From NCBI GenBank assembly GCA_964557565.1, contig CAZLAH010000026.1, positions 1-5,310 of the forward strand: a stretch of DNA of 5,310 bases, read 5' to 3'. The notes beneath the pieces are model-generated. The model had not been told where the DNA came from, ran no database searches, and saw only the letters and a program-made list of their open reading frames with translations. Origin of the DNA: UBA5232 sp964557565. Its GTDB lineage: Bacteria; Patescibacteriota; Dojkabacteria; SC72. Positions 1 to 4,321 of this stretch are shown piece by piece (position 1 is the stretch's first letter; each line of letters begins with the position of its first letter). The translations under genes were made by a program, and so were the position numbers.

Positions 1-54
1 CCCAGCACCTACTGCTTAAAAGGCAGTTGCTCTAACCGGATGAGCTAGCGCCCC
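1..54 (-). tRNA. tRNA-Lys(UUU), 3' part beyond the window edge
   Basis: Read on the minus strand from 54, the sequence folds as a tRNA. The acceptor 5' strand is GGGGCGC (54-48), followed by TA, a D arm GCTC/GAGC, an anticodon stem ACTGC/GCAGT and a seven-base loop CTTTTAA (22-16). The anticodon is TTT (20-18), which reads lysine codons AAA and AAG. The window ends in the variable/T-arm region, so the T arm, the acceptor 3' strand and any encoded CCA cannot be seen. It lies 63 bases downstream of rnhB on the same strand and has its own promoter at 72-100. Identity rests on the anticodon alone, but the fold is clean. Confidence 0.9.
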
Positions 55-71
55 ACAATTCATGACCCAAG

Positions 72-100
72 ATTATATCCTTCCATAGATTAATTTACAA
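72..100 (-). promoter_or_regulatory. Promoter for tRNA-Lys
   Basis: On the minus strand a TTGTAA -35 box (100-95) is followed by exactly 17 bases and a perfect TATAAT -10 box (77-72). The expected transcription start near 65 lies about ten bases before the tRNA 5' end at 54. The promoter sits between the rnhB stop and the tRNA, so the tRNA need not depend on read-through from rnhB. Assigned by sequence resemblance to sigma-70-type promoters. Confidence 0.65.
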
Positions 101-117
101 GACATTTGGTATCTTAC

Positions 118-747
118 CTATTTTAAGAAATTATTTACTGGGCTAAAACTCCTTCTATGTATCTCACAAGCACCATACATCTTTAGTGCTTCCATATGCA
201 TCTTTGTACCATATCCAACATGAGAATCAAAACCATACTCAGGATACTTCTTAGCATATTCATACATAATTCTGTCCCTTGTTACCTTTGCTAAAACAGA
301 ACCTGCTGAAATACTGTAATGCAACAGATCCCCCTTATTCATCTTCTCCATTTTGTATCTGGGAATACTCAATATATTCTGACCATCAGCAATGATGTAA
401 TCAACCTTTGAACCTAACTTACTCTCTACTACCTCTAAAGCAATCATCATAGCCCTCTGTACAGCCTTCTGTATCCCCAACCTATCTATTTCCTTTGCAC
501 TTACAATACCTACACCACATGCCGTAGATATCTTTTGTATTTGCTCAAAAGCAATATCTCTCTTCTTTTCACTCATCTTCTTACTATCTCTCACCTCCTG
601 TATGACCTGGTCTTCATTTAGAATTACAACAGCACCAGCTACAACTGGACCTGCCAATGGACCTCTTCCAGCCTCATCTAGACCTACTACATATCTGTAA
701 CCTTTCTTCCACAAATCTTGTTCAAGCTTAATATCTGGATATATCAT
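118..747 (-). CDS. rnhB: Ribonuclease HII
   Basis: This cytoplasmic endonuclease cuts the RNA strand of RNA-DNA hybrids and removes ribonucleotides misincorporated in DNA. The 209-residue product has the full family length and motif set: GLDEAGRGPLAGPV with catalytic Asp24-Glu25, Asp121 in ADGQ, Asp140 in KGD, then SVLAKVTRD, and the C-terminal HVGYGTKMH and CEIHRRSF motifs. All four expected acidic active-site residues are present, so it should be active. I chose the ATG at 747 (MIYPD). An in-frame ATG at 765 would add six residues but would leave only five bases to the divergent start at 771. Neither start has a Shine-Dalgarno sequence; the bases before 747 read ATATATCCAT. The gene is divergent from the secreted-protein gene at 771, and tRNA-Lys follows it. 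The stop is TAG. Function is near certain; the exact start is not. Confidence 0.96.
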   Translation of the reverse strand: MIYPDIKLEQDLWKKGYRYVVGLDEAGRGPLAGPVVAGAVVILNEDQVIQEVRDSKKMSEKKRDIAFEQIQKISTACGVGIVSAKEIDRLGIQKAVQRAMMIALEVVESKLGSKVDYIIADGQNILSIPRYKMEKMNKGDLLHYSISAGSVLAKVTRDRIMYEYAKKYPEYGFDSHVGYGTKMHMEALKMYGACEIHRRSFSPVNNFLK

Positions 748-770
748 ATGGATATATGCTAACATATACC

Positions 771-1049
771 ATGAAGAAGTTCCTAGTAATATTTCTCTGT
801 TTAATCCTTTTCTCCTTACCGATATCTACTGCTCTCGCACAGAGTGAGGACGACCTACAAGCACCTACAGAAATATCTCAAGAGGAGAATACAGAAGAAA
901 ACAAGGAAGAGACAGAAGAGGTAGTAGAAGAAGAAACAATACAACCTCAAAGGAGTGAATATTCATTCCTCACCATACTAGCTGCAATATTGATTCCAAG
1001 TCTTTTTGTCATAATTGGATATATTGTTTTGAAATTTTTTAAGGTTTGA
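771..1049 (+). CDS. Small secreted acidic protein with a C-terminal membrane segment
   Basis: I do not recognise a family for this 92-residue protein. It starts with a classic signal peptide: MKK, then a hydrophobic core, with likely cleavage after A-L-A at residue 23. A very acidic, low-complexity linker rich in Glu follows (about 24-62, including runs such as EENTEENKEETEEVVEEE). The C-terminus is a hydrophobic helix (about 66-88) ending in basic KFFKV. The likely topology is an extracytoplasmic acidic stalk anchored by the C-terminal helix. The ATG at 771 is preferred over one at 756, because 771 begins the signal peptide and 756 would place five odd residues before it. No Shine-Dalgarno sequence is visible. 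It is divergent from rnhB (23 bases apart) and 28 bases upstream of the YtxH-like gene, so the two plus-strand genes may be co-transcribed and both act at the envelope. The role is unknown. Confidence 0.75.
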   Translation: MKKFLVIFLCLILFSLPISTALAQSEDDLQAPTEISQEENTEENKEETEEVVEEETIQPQRSEYSFLTILAAILIPSLFVIIGYIVLKFFKV

Positions 1050-1077
1050 GGTATTTAAATTTACTTTCTAAATATAT

Positions 1078-1446
1078 ATGAGAAGTGAAGATCCAATGTC
1101 TTTTTTTAAGGGTATGGTTTTTGGCGCAATGGCTGGTGCAGTAGCTGGTATTCTTTTAGCACCAAAGTCTGGGAAAGAAACAAGAGAGGATATTAAGAGG
1201 CTTGCAGAGGATGTAGAGGAGAAGGTTGTAGATGTATATGAGGATACGAGGAGAATTGTAATGAAGAAGGTTAGAGATATGAGAAAAGCAGGTGAGTTAA
1301 TAGATGAGGAGAAGTACAGAAGTTTAGTAAAGAAGGTAGTAAGTGAATTAAAAAGAGATTCTAGGGTATCAGAGAAGGTTGCAGAAGATTTAGGTGAGCA
1401 ATTAAAGGGTGATTGGGTAATGGTTAAGAAACAATTACTTAAGTAA
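1078..1446 (+). CDS. YtxH-like membrane-anchored protein
   Basis: The 122-residue product opens with a short glycine/alanine-rich hydrophobic segment (about residues 8-26, FFKGMVFGAMAGAVAGILLA) that runs directly into PKSGKETREDIK. That is the usual layout of YtxH-domain proteins, in which one small-residue-rich membrane helix is followed by APKSG(K/R)E(T/L)R. The rest is charged and predicted helical, probably coiled coil (about 33-115), facing the cytoplasm. YtxH proteins are often described as stress- or envelope-associated, but their molecular role is not established. The start is uncertain. ATG 1078 follows an AT-rich TAAATATAT stretch and could be leaderless; ATG 1096 (MSFFKG) better matches typical family N-termini, and neither has a convincing ribosome binding site. 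The stop is TAA, directly before the hairpin at 1449-1506. Confidence 0.85.
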   Translation: MRSEDPMSFFKGMVFGAMAGAVAGILLAPKSGKETREDIKRLAEDVEEKVVDVYEDTRRIVMKKVRDMRKAGELIDEEKYRSLVKKVVSELKRDSRVSEKVAEDLGEQLKGDWVMVKKQLLK

Positions 1447-1448
1447 AG

Positions 1449-1506
1449 AAAAGGGTACAAAGGGATGCCTCGGCTTAAAGCCATGTGAGACACCCCTGTC
1501 CCTTTC
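1449..1506. terminator. Long imperfect hairpin between convergent genes, likely bidirectional terminator
   Basis: Starting three bases after the YtxH-like stop, this segment folds into one long interrupted stem. AAAGGG (1450-1455) pairs with CCCTTT (1500-1505), ACA (1457-1459) with TGT (1497-1499), GGG (1462-1464) with CCC (1494-1496), TG with CA and CTC (1469-1471) with GAG (1487-1489). It is capped by GGCT-TAA-AGCC (1472-1482). AAAGGGA (1459-1465) can alternatively pair with TCCCTTT (1499-1505), so two registers compete. On the minus strand the stem is followed by the U-rich tract TTTTCTTT, which suits termination of the gene at 1519-1839. On the plus strand the tail is only CCCTTTC, so termination of the YtxH-like gene would be weaker. 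Confidence 0.6.
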
Positions 1507-1518
1507 AAACTTGATAAC

Positions 1519-1839
1519 TCAGAAGTATGTCTTAGGGATTGTTGGTATATATTCTTTATCCTCTCTTTCTTCTTCTACAAAATAGAATTCGAAAATACCA
1601 TTTTTATTTACAGTTATACACCTATACCCATATGGTATAGGTATTTCACTTGGAGAGGCGAGGAAAAAGATTCTGAAGGATCTCTTTCCCGCAATTTCCT
1701 GCATATCCGTAAGAGGACATACTGATACAGCTTTTTGCCAAGTGGAGAATACAATACATACTGAATAGGTTAGTAGAGAAATTGATAGTAATATTAAGGA
1801 TATTAGAAAAACTGTATAAACAACTTTTTTCTTGCTCAT
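1519..1839 (-). CDS. Small membrane-anchored protein of unknown function
   Basis: The product has 106 residues and I recognise no family. The N-terminus MSKKK is followed by a strongly hydrophobic stretch (about 6-32, VVYTVFLISLILLSISLLTYSVCIVF), which is a membrane anchor or uncleaved signal sequence. A mixed domain of about 70 residues follows, with Cys41 and Cys74, a PSEIPIPYGYRCITVNKNGIFEFYFVEEE stretch that looks like beta strands, and an acidic/proline end (EEREDKEYIPTIPKTYF). By the positive-inside rule the C-terminal part should lie outside the cytoplasm. The start is well supported: AAAGGAGG lies four bases upstream of the ATG, and a TATAAT box lies further up at 1877-1882. It converges on the YtxH-like gene and shares strand and translation-signal style with the secreted-protein gene at 2058. 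The stop is TGA. Confidence 0.7.
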   Translation of the reverse strand: MSKKKVVYTVFLISLILLSISLLTYSVCIVFSTWQKAVSVCPLTDMQEIAGKRSFRIFFLASPSEIPIPYGYRCITVNKNGIFEFYFVEEEREDKEYIPTIPKTYF

Positions 1840-1843
1840 ATTT

Positions 1844-1851
1844 CCTCCTTT
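1844..1851 (-). promoter_or_regulatory. Strong Shine-Dalgarno site for the gene at 1519-1839
   Basis: On the minus strand AAAGGAGG is followed by four bases (AAAT) and the ATG at 1839. It fixes the start of the small membrane protein. It stands out because the rnhB, YtxH-like, Fic-like and gatB starts in this window have nothing comparable. Confidence 0.85.
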
Positions 1852-1876
1852 GTTATAGGTTTGAAAAGAACAGTTG

Positions 1877-1882
1877 ATTATA
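1877..1882 (-). promoter_or_regulatory. -10 promoter box for the gene at 1519-1839
   Basis: On the minus strand there is a perfect TATAAT directly preceded by TTG. A start about seven bases downstream would give a leader of roughly 30 bases ending in the AAAGGAGG site. No good -35 box is visible at 16-18 bases (the best candidate is TAGTAC), so the promoter may depend on the TTG upstream of the -10 box or on an activator. Confidence 0.55.
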
Positions 1883-1925
1883 CAATGTCTTAAAGAAATG
1901 TACTATTGGTTGAAATGTTTAATAT

Positions 1926-1999
1926 GGGGGTACTGCAGGGGATATCTTTGCTTCTAAGAAGCTCATGGTTGAACCATGAATTAGATATCCCCTACCCCT
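1926..1999. repeat. T-shaped inverted repeat (three-way junction)
   Basis: The element has a long basal stem and two hairpin arms. GGGGTA (1927-1932) pairs with TACCCC (1993-1998); a five-base bulge CTGCA (1933-1937) occurs on the 5' side only. GGGGATATCT (1938-1947) pairs with AGATATCCCC (1983-1992). Inside are two perfect hairpins: GCTTC-TAA-GAAGC (1950-1962) and TCATGG-TTGAA-CCATGA (1963-1979). They abut each other, leaving only TT and ATT unpaired at the junction. Every long arm is a perfect match. It lies between two minus-strand genes, has no U-tract on either side and codes for nothing evident. I do not recognise it as a known RNA family or transposon end. Candidates are a structured RNA, a protein-bound cruciform DNA site or a relic of a mobile element. 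Confidence 0.8.
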
Positions 2000-2057
2000 T
2001 GAAGAAGAAGAAGAGAGTTTTATTTATTTCTAATACGGTAGAGATCTGGCGAAGTGG

Positions 2058-2840
2058 TTATTCGTCGAGAACGTTGCCGCGGCAGGAAAGCAGGTTGTTA
2101 ACAACCCAGGGATCGTCTTCAGCTACGCGGAACCGCATCGATTCGGTCCAGGAGTATTCATCGAACACGCCGGCAGTGAGACCCTTGGTTATTCGCCAAT
2201 CGCCCGATGGAGGAGCCGAGAGGAGGTATAAACCGCCGACCTTATCACTTGGTGCCGCTTCGATTACTTCACCAGCATAGATGATCTCGAACTTTTCAGG
2301 AGAGACCATGTAGGCTCGGGAGACCGGCAACCAATTGAACAGCCAACCATCAATTCCAACCACCATGTCATCATTCAGGTCCGGGTTGAGGTATGACCAT
2401 ATGTAGTTCGGCACTTCGCCCATCGTCCAGATGATATTCATCGTTCCGGCCGCAGGGGCTATCGCTTCATCCCAAGTGAATTCTGCGCATTCGAGATCTG
2501 TGCACATCGGAACTTCAGGTTTTGAAGGCCATTCCCATGCAGGCGCGCCACCGGTTACCGGAATAACTGGTTCTTCGCCATCTGCAACACAGGAGCATTC
2601 AACGACAGGCTCTTCATGTCCGCGATCACAAACATAAACCCTGTCGAAATTCCATGGCATCGGACCTACCCAGACCCACTCATTATGACCGATATCGCAG
2701 ACAAACACTGACCCGGTTTCGGTACACTCTTCATGTGTACCCTCAGGACACTCCAGAGGACCACAGGCAAAAGCTGAACTGGCTGTCAACAAAAGACCAA
2801 ACACAACAATCAAAGGTAACAACGTTCGTAATTTTTTCAT
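2058..2840 (-). CDS. Secreted cysteine-rich protein of unknown function, GC-rich gene
   Basis: The 260-residue product begins with a clear signal peptide (MKKLR, then a hydrophobic core, with A-F-A at 23-25 just before Cys26). The mature N-terminal part is cysteine-rich, with Cys at 26, 31, 39, 48, 71, 82, 84, 113 and 118. It contains a repeated motif, (F/Y)VCD-x-GHxE, at 46-54 and 69-77, suggesting two small disulfide- or metal-stabilised repeats. An IPVTGG stretch (93-98) leads into a Trp-rich region and a roughly 140-residue C-terminal domain that looks rich in beta strands, with WLFNWLPVSRAY and SWTESMRFRVAED. I recognise no family. The ATG at 2840 is chosen over an upstream in-frame ATG at 2906 because AAAGGAGG lies five bases before it and the signal peptide starts there. 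The coding body is about half G+C, against about a third nearby, which suggests transfer. The stop is TAA. The sequence before Cys26 is not a good lipobox. Confidence 0.85.
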   Translation of the reverse strand: MKKLRTLLPLIVVFGLLLTASSAFACGPLECPEGTHEECTETGSVFVCDIGHNEWVWVGPMPWNFDRVYVCDRGHEEPVVECSCVADGEEPVIPVTGGAPAWEWPSKPEVPMCTDLECAEFTWDEAIAPAAGTMNIIWTMGEVPNYIWSYLNPDLNDDMVVGIDGWLFNWLPVSRAYMVSPEKFEIIYAGEVIEAAPSDKVGGLYLLSAPPSGDWRITKGLTAGVFDEYSWTESMRFRVAEDDPWVVNNLLSCRGNVLDE

Positions 2841-2845
2841 TTCTC

Positions 2846-2853
2846 CCTCCTTT
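2846..2853 (-). promoter_or_regulatory. Strong Shine-Dalgarno site for the secreted cysteine-rich protein
   Basis: On the minus strand AAAGGAGG is followed by five bases (GAGAA) and the ATG at 2840. This decides the start: the open frame runs on to an ATG at 2906, which has no such site and would put 22 charged residues in front of the signal peptide. Confidence 0.85.
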
Positions 2854-2908
2854 AGGGAAATTACTGAATATGTTTTTCTCTCTTCTTCAATTTTCAAAGA
2901 ACGCACGG

Positions 2909-2937
2909 ATTTTACAACTTCCTAAGAAAGAAATCAA
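2909..2937 (-). promoter_or_regulatory. Promoter for the secreted cysteine-rich protein
   Basis: On the minus strand TTGATT (2937-2932) and TAAAAT (2914-2909) are separated by exactly 17 bases, with TTG directly before the -10 box. A start near 2902 would give a leader of about 60 bases ending in the strong ribosome binding site. The promoter and leader are AT-rich like the rest of the genome, although the gene body is GC-rich. Confidence 0.6.
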
Positions 2938-2950
2938 CTATGGGTTAAGA

Positions 2951-2974
2951 AATATATTTTAACAATATATTTTA
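2951..2974 (+). repeat. Two direct copies of an AT-rich 11-mer
   Basis: AATATATTTTA occurs at 2951-2961 and again at 2964-2974, a period of 13 bases. The pair lies between the promoter of the secreted-protein gene (minus) and the tRNA-Gly promoter (plus). The identity is exact, but the sequence is simple and AT-rich, so a chance origin cannot be excluded. It could be a paired protein-binding site or an UP-like element. Confidence 0.5.
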
Positions 2975-2986
2975 CTAGATAATTTA

Positions 2987-3006
2987 GTATTTTACTTGTA
3001 AAATAC
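2987..3006. promoter_or_regulatory. Perfect dyad overlapping the tRNA-Gly -10 box
   Basis: GTATTTTAC (2987-2995) and GTAAAATAC (2998-3006) are perfect inverted repeats separated by TT. The right arm contains TAAAAT (2999-3004), preceded by TTG, at the right distance to serve as the -10 box of tRNA-Gly, whose 5' end is at 3013. The left arm gives the same TAAAAT on the minus strand. No good -35 is seen at 16-18 bases. The dyad may be an operator for a dimeric regulator, or simply two opposed -10 boxes. Confidence 0.55.
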
Positions 3007-3012
3007 ACACAT

Positions 3013-3085
3013 GCGAGAGTAGTTCAGTTGGTAGAATGTCTCCTTCCCAAGGAGAAGATCGCGGGTTCGAATCCCGTCTCTCGCT
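3013..3085 (+). tRNA. tRNA-Gly(CCC)
   Basis: This is a complete 73-base cloverleaf. The acceptor GCGAGAG pairs with CTCTCGC (3078-3084), with discriminator T at 3085. The D arm is GTTC/GAAT (with a G-T closing pair), the anticodon stem TCTCC/GGAGA with loop TTCCCAA, and the T arm GCGGG/CCCGT with loop TTCGAAT. The anticodon CCC reads only the glycine codon GGG. CCA is not encoded; the next bases are TTC, so it must be added enzymatically. tRNA-Thr follows after 35 bases. Confidence 0.95.
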
Positions 3086-3103
3086 TTCTCTAAGACTCTC
3101 TGT

Positions 3104-3109
3104 TACAAT
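3104..3109 (+). promoter_or_regulatory. Possible extended -10 box for tRNA-Thr
   Basis: TGTTACAAT contains the extended -10 pattern TGnTAnAAT, with TACAAT at 3104-3109, eleven bases before the tRNA-Thr 5' end at 3121. A close copy, CTGTTACATT, follows at 3111-3120. No clear -35 is visible, and co-transcription with tRNA-Gly is equally possible. Confidence 0.35.
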
Positions 3110-3120
3110 ACTGTTACATT

Positions 3121-3193
3121 GCTGATGTAGCTCAGTTGGTAGAGCATTCCCTTCGTAAGGGACAGGTCGATGGTTCGATCCCATCCATCAGCT
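3121..3193 (+). tRNA. tRNA-Thr(CGU)
   Basis: This is a complete 73-base cloverleaf. The acceptor GCTGATG pairs with CATCAGC (3186-3192), with discriminator T at 3193. The D arm is GCTC/GAGC, the anticodon stem TTCCC/GGGAC (outermost pair T-C mismatched) with loop TTCGTAA, and the T arm GATGG/CCATC with loop TTCGATC. The anticodon CGT reads the threonine codon ACG. CCA is not encoded. The Fic-like coding region begins 15 bases after the mature 3' end, so tRNA processing would trim any shared transcript to a very short mRNA leader. Confidence 0.95.
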
Positions 3194-3208
3194 CAGAAAT
3201 ATATTGAT

Positions 3209-4294
3209 ATGAAAACACCTAAATACAAACTAACAAACCTCATATTAAACTACATAGTTAAGTATGAACTCTCAATCAATGATATTAAGTATCACCCTCT
3301 TCCTGACAAATACAAAATTACATTGGAGGAGAAATTTGGAGCAGAAGATATTGAACACTTGGGAGAACTAGTAGGATCTCCACTTGGTTACAACAAAGCA
3401 TTACTCATACAGAGAGGACAGGAGATGCCATCACAAAAGAAAGCTTTCAAGATATTTACTAACTTCAGAAATGCAAAAGATTTTGTAAAATCATATGACA
3501 ACAACAATGCATTAAAACCATCTACAGAACTTGCAATACATATTAACAGACTAATAATGAAAGGCATTGTAGATGATTGGGATATTGGTAAGTTAAGAAA
3601 GTTTTCTGAAAAACCAAATGAAATATATGATACTTGGTACAAGAGAAGAGATTTCTACCCTCACTTGGAAGCTGTATCACATTTCAACGAAATATTCGAT
3701 TGGATACAGAATGGCAAAGACAGTAATCACAGATTAATTAAGATGGGGGTATTGCTGTATGAATTCATAGACAAGGCACCATTCATGTCTGGGAACCAAA
3801 TGACTGCAATACTGATATTAGAGATGCTGAGCAAGAAATATGGTTACAATCCAGACAATATGATCCCTCTATTTAAATCTGTAAACAATATTGGAGAAGA
3901 TATACTCTCTGCCTTTAAGATATCCAAGAGCAATCTTGACCTAACAACCTTCTTAGAGGCATTTCTGTACACTATCTCCATATCAGCTATCGATATGTCT
4001 AAAGAGGTAGTAGATACATACGTCTCCAAAGTAAAGAAACAAGGCTCATTGGAATTAACATTGAATTCAAGACAAATCAAACTACTAGATTACCTAAGCA
4101 TAAATCAGAAAGTAACTAGAAGCAAAGTAACAAAGATGATGGGAGTATCATTCATGACTTCCTTCAGAGACCTACAAGATATGATCGAAAAAAAATATAT
4201 CGTTTCTAAAGGCAGGGGAAGAGGAACCTACTATGTTTTGAGTAAGGAGATGTTAGAAAAGGAAGATGAGATATTGATACAGGAAATTGAATAA
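3209..4294 (+). CDS. Fic-like protein with degenerate active site and C-terminal winged helix
   Basis: The product has 361 residues. Residues 1-100 are an N-terminal region I cannot assign. About 101-215 resembles the Fic fold: an ELAIHINRLI helix, then DIGKLRKFSEKP (cf. the pGxyR region), then MGVLLYEFIDKAPFMSGNQMTAILILEML. The last stretch aligns with the Fic signature HPFx(D/E)GNGRxxR as APFMSGNQMTAI (190-201). Pro-Phe and Gly-Asn are kept, but the catalytic His is Ala190, the acidic residue Ser194, the second Gly Gln197 and the Arg Met198. Active Fic proteins transfer AMP or related groups; this one should not. Residues about 284-345 form a winged helix (SRQIKLLDYL, MMGVSFMTSFRDLQDMIEKKYI, GRGRGTYYVL) like that ending many Fic proteins, suggesting DNA binding. 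I chose ATG 3209, because the open frame upstream runs into tRNA-Thr. There is no Shine-Dalgarno sequence. gatB starts 27 bases downstream. Confidence 0.8.
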   Translation: MKTPKYKLTNLILNYIVKYELSINDIKYHPLPDKYKITLEEKFGAEDIEHLGELVGSPLGYNKALLIQRGQEMPSQKKAFKIFTNFRNAKDFVKSYDNNNALKPSTELAIHINRLIMKGIVDDWDIGKLRKFSEKPNEIYDTWYKRRDFYPHLEAVSHFNEIFDWIQNGKDSNHRLIKMGVLLYEFIDKAPFMSGNQMTAILILEMLSKKYGYNPDNMIPLFKSVNNIGEDILSAFKISKSNLDLTTFLEAFLYTISISAIDMSKEVVDTYVSKVKKQGSLELTLNSRQIKLLDYLSINQKVTRSKVTKMMGVSFMTSFRDLQDMIEKKYIVSKGRGRGTYYVLSKEMLEKEDEILIQEIE

Positions 4295-4321
4295 TGGGAG
4301 TAAAATTGTTAATATATCCTC

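Noticed and set aside
1068..1508. Long minus-strand open frame of 146 codons rich in Ser, Leu and Phe
   Set aside because: It is the reverse shadow of the YtxH-like gene and covers the hairpin. The plus-strand frame has a recognisable family pattern; this one has none.
1926..1999. Hammerhead-type self-cleaving ribozyme
   Set aside because: The three-way junction invites the idea, but the CTGATGA and GAAA core sequences are absent at the junction on both strands.
1906..2280. Plus-strand open frame of 124 codons spanning the T-shaped element
   Set aside because: It runs through the inverted repeat and the 3' part of the secreted-protein gene, has no ribosome binding site and shows no protein-like pattern.
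2007..2888. Inverted repeat GAAGAAGAGAG (2007-2017) and CTCTCTTCTTC (2878-2888) flanking the GC-rich gene
   Set aside because: Eleven bases match exactly and bracket the gene neatly, but this is simple purine-rich sequence with no extension, no target duplication and no transposase. Chance is the better explanation.
1440..3013. Integration at tRNA-Gly with a duplicated tRNA end as attachment site
   Set aside because: I looked for a copy of the tRNA-Gly 5' or 3' end near 1440-1520 and 2000-2060 and found none, and there is no integrase gene.
2984..3184. Minus-strand frame with repeated RDSNPR/EGDxLPTEL-like phrases
   Set aside because: The two similar phrases are antisense translations of the two tRNA genes, a well-known false protein.
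3170..3208. Upstream start for the Fic-like frame
   Set aside because: The ATG at 3170 lies inside the T arm of tRNA-Thr; the first 13 codons are tRNA sequence.
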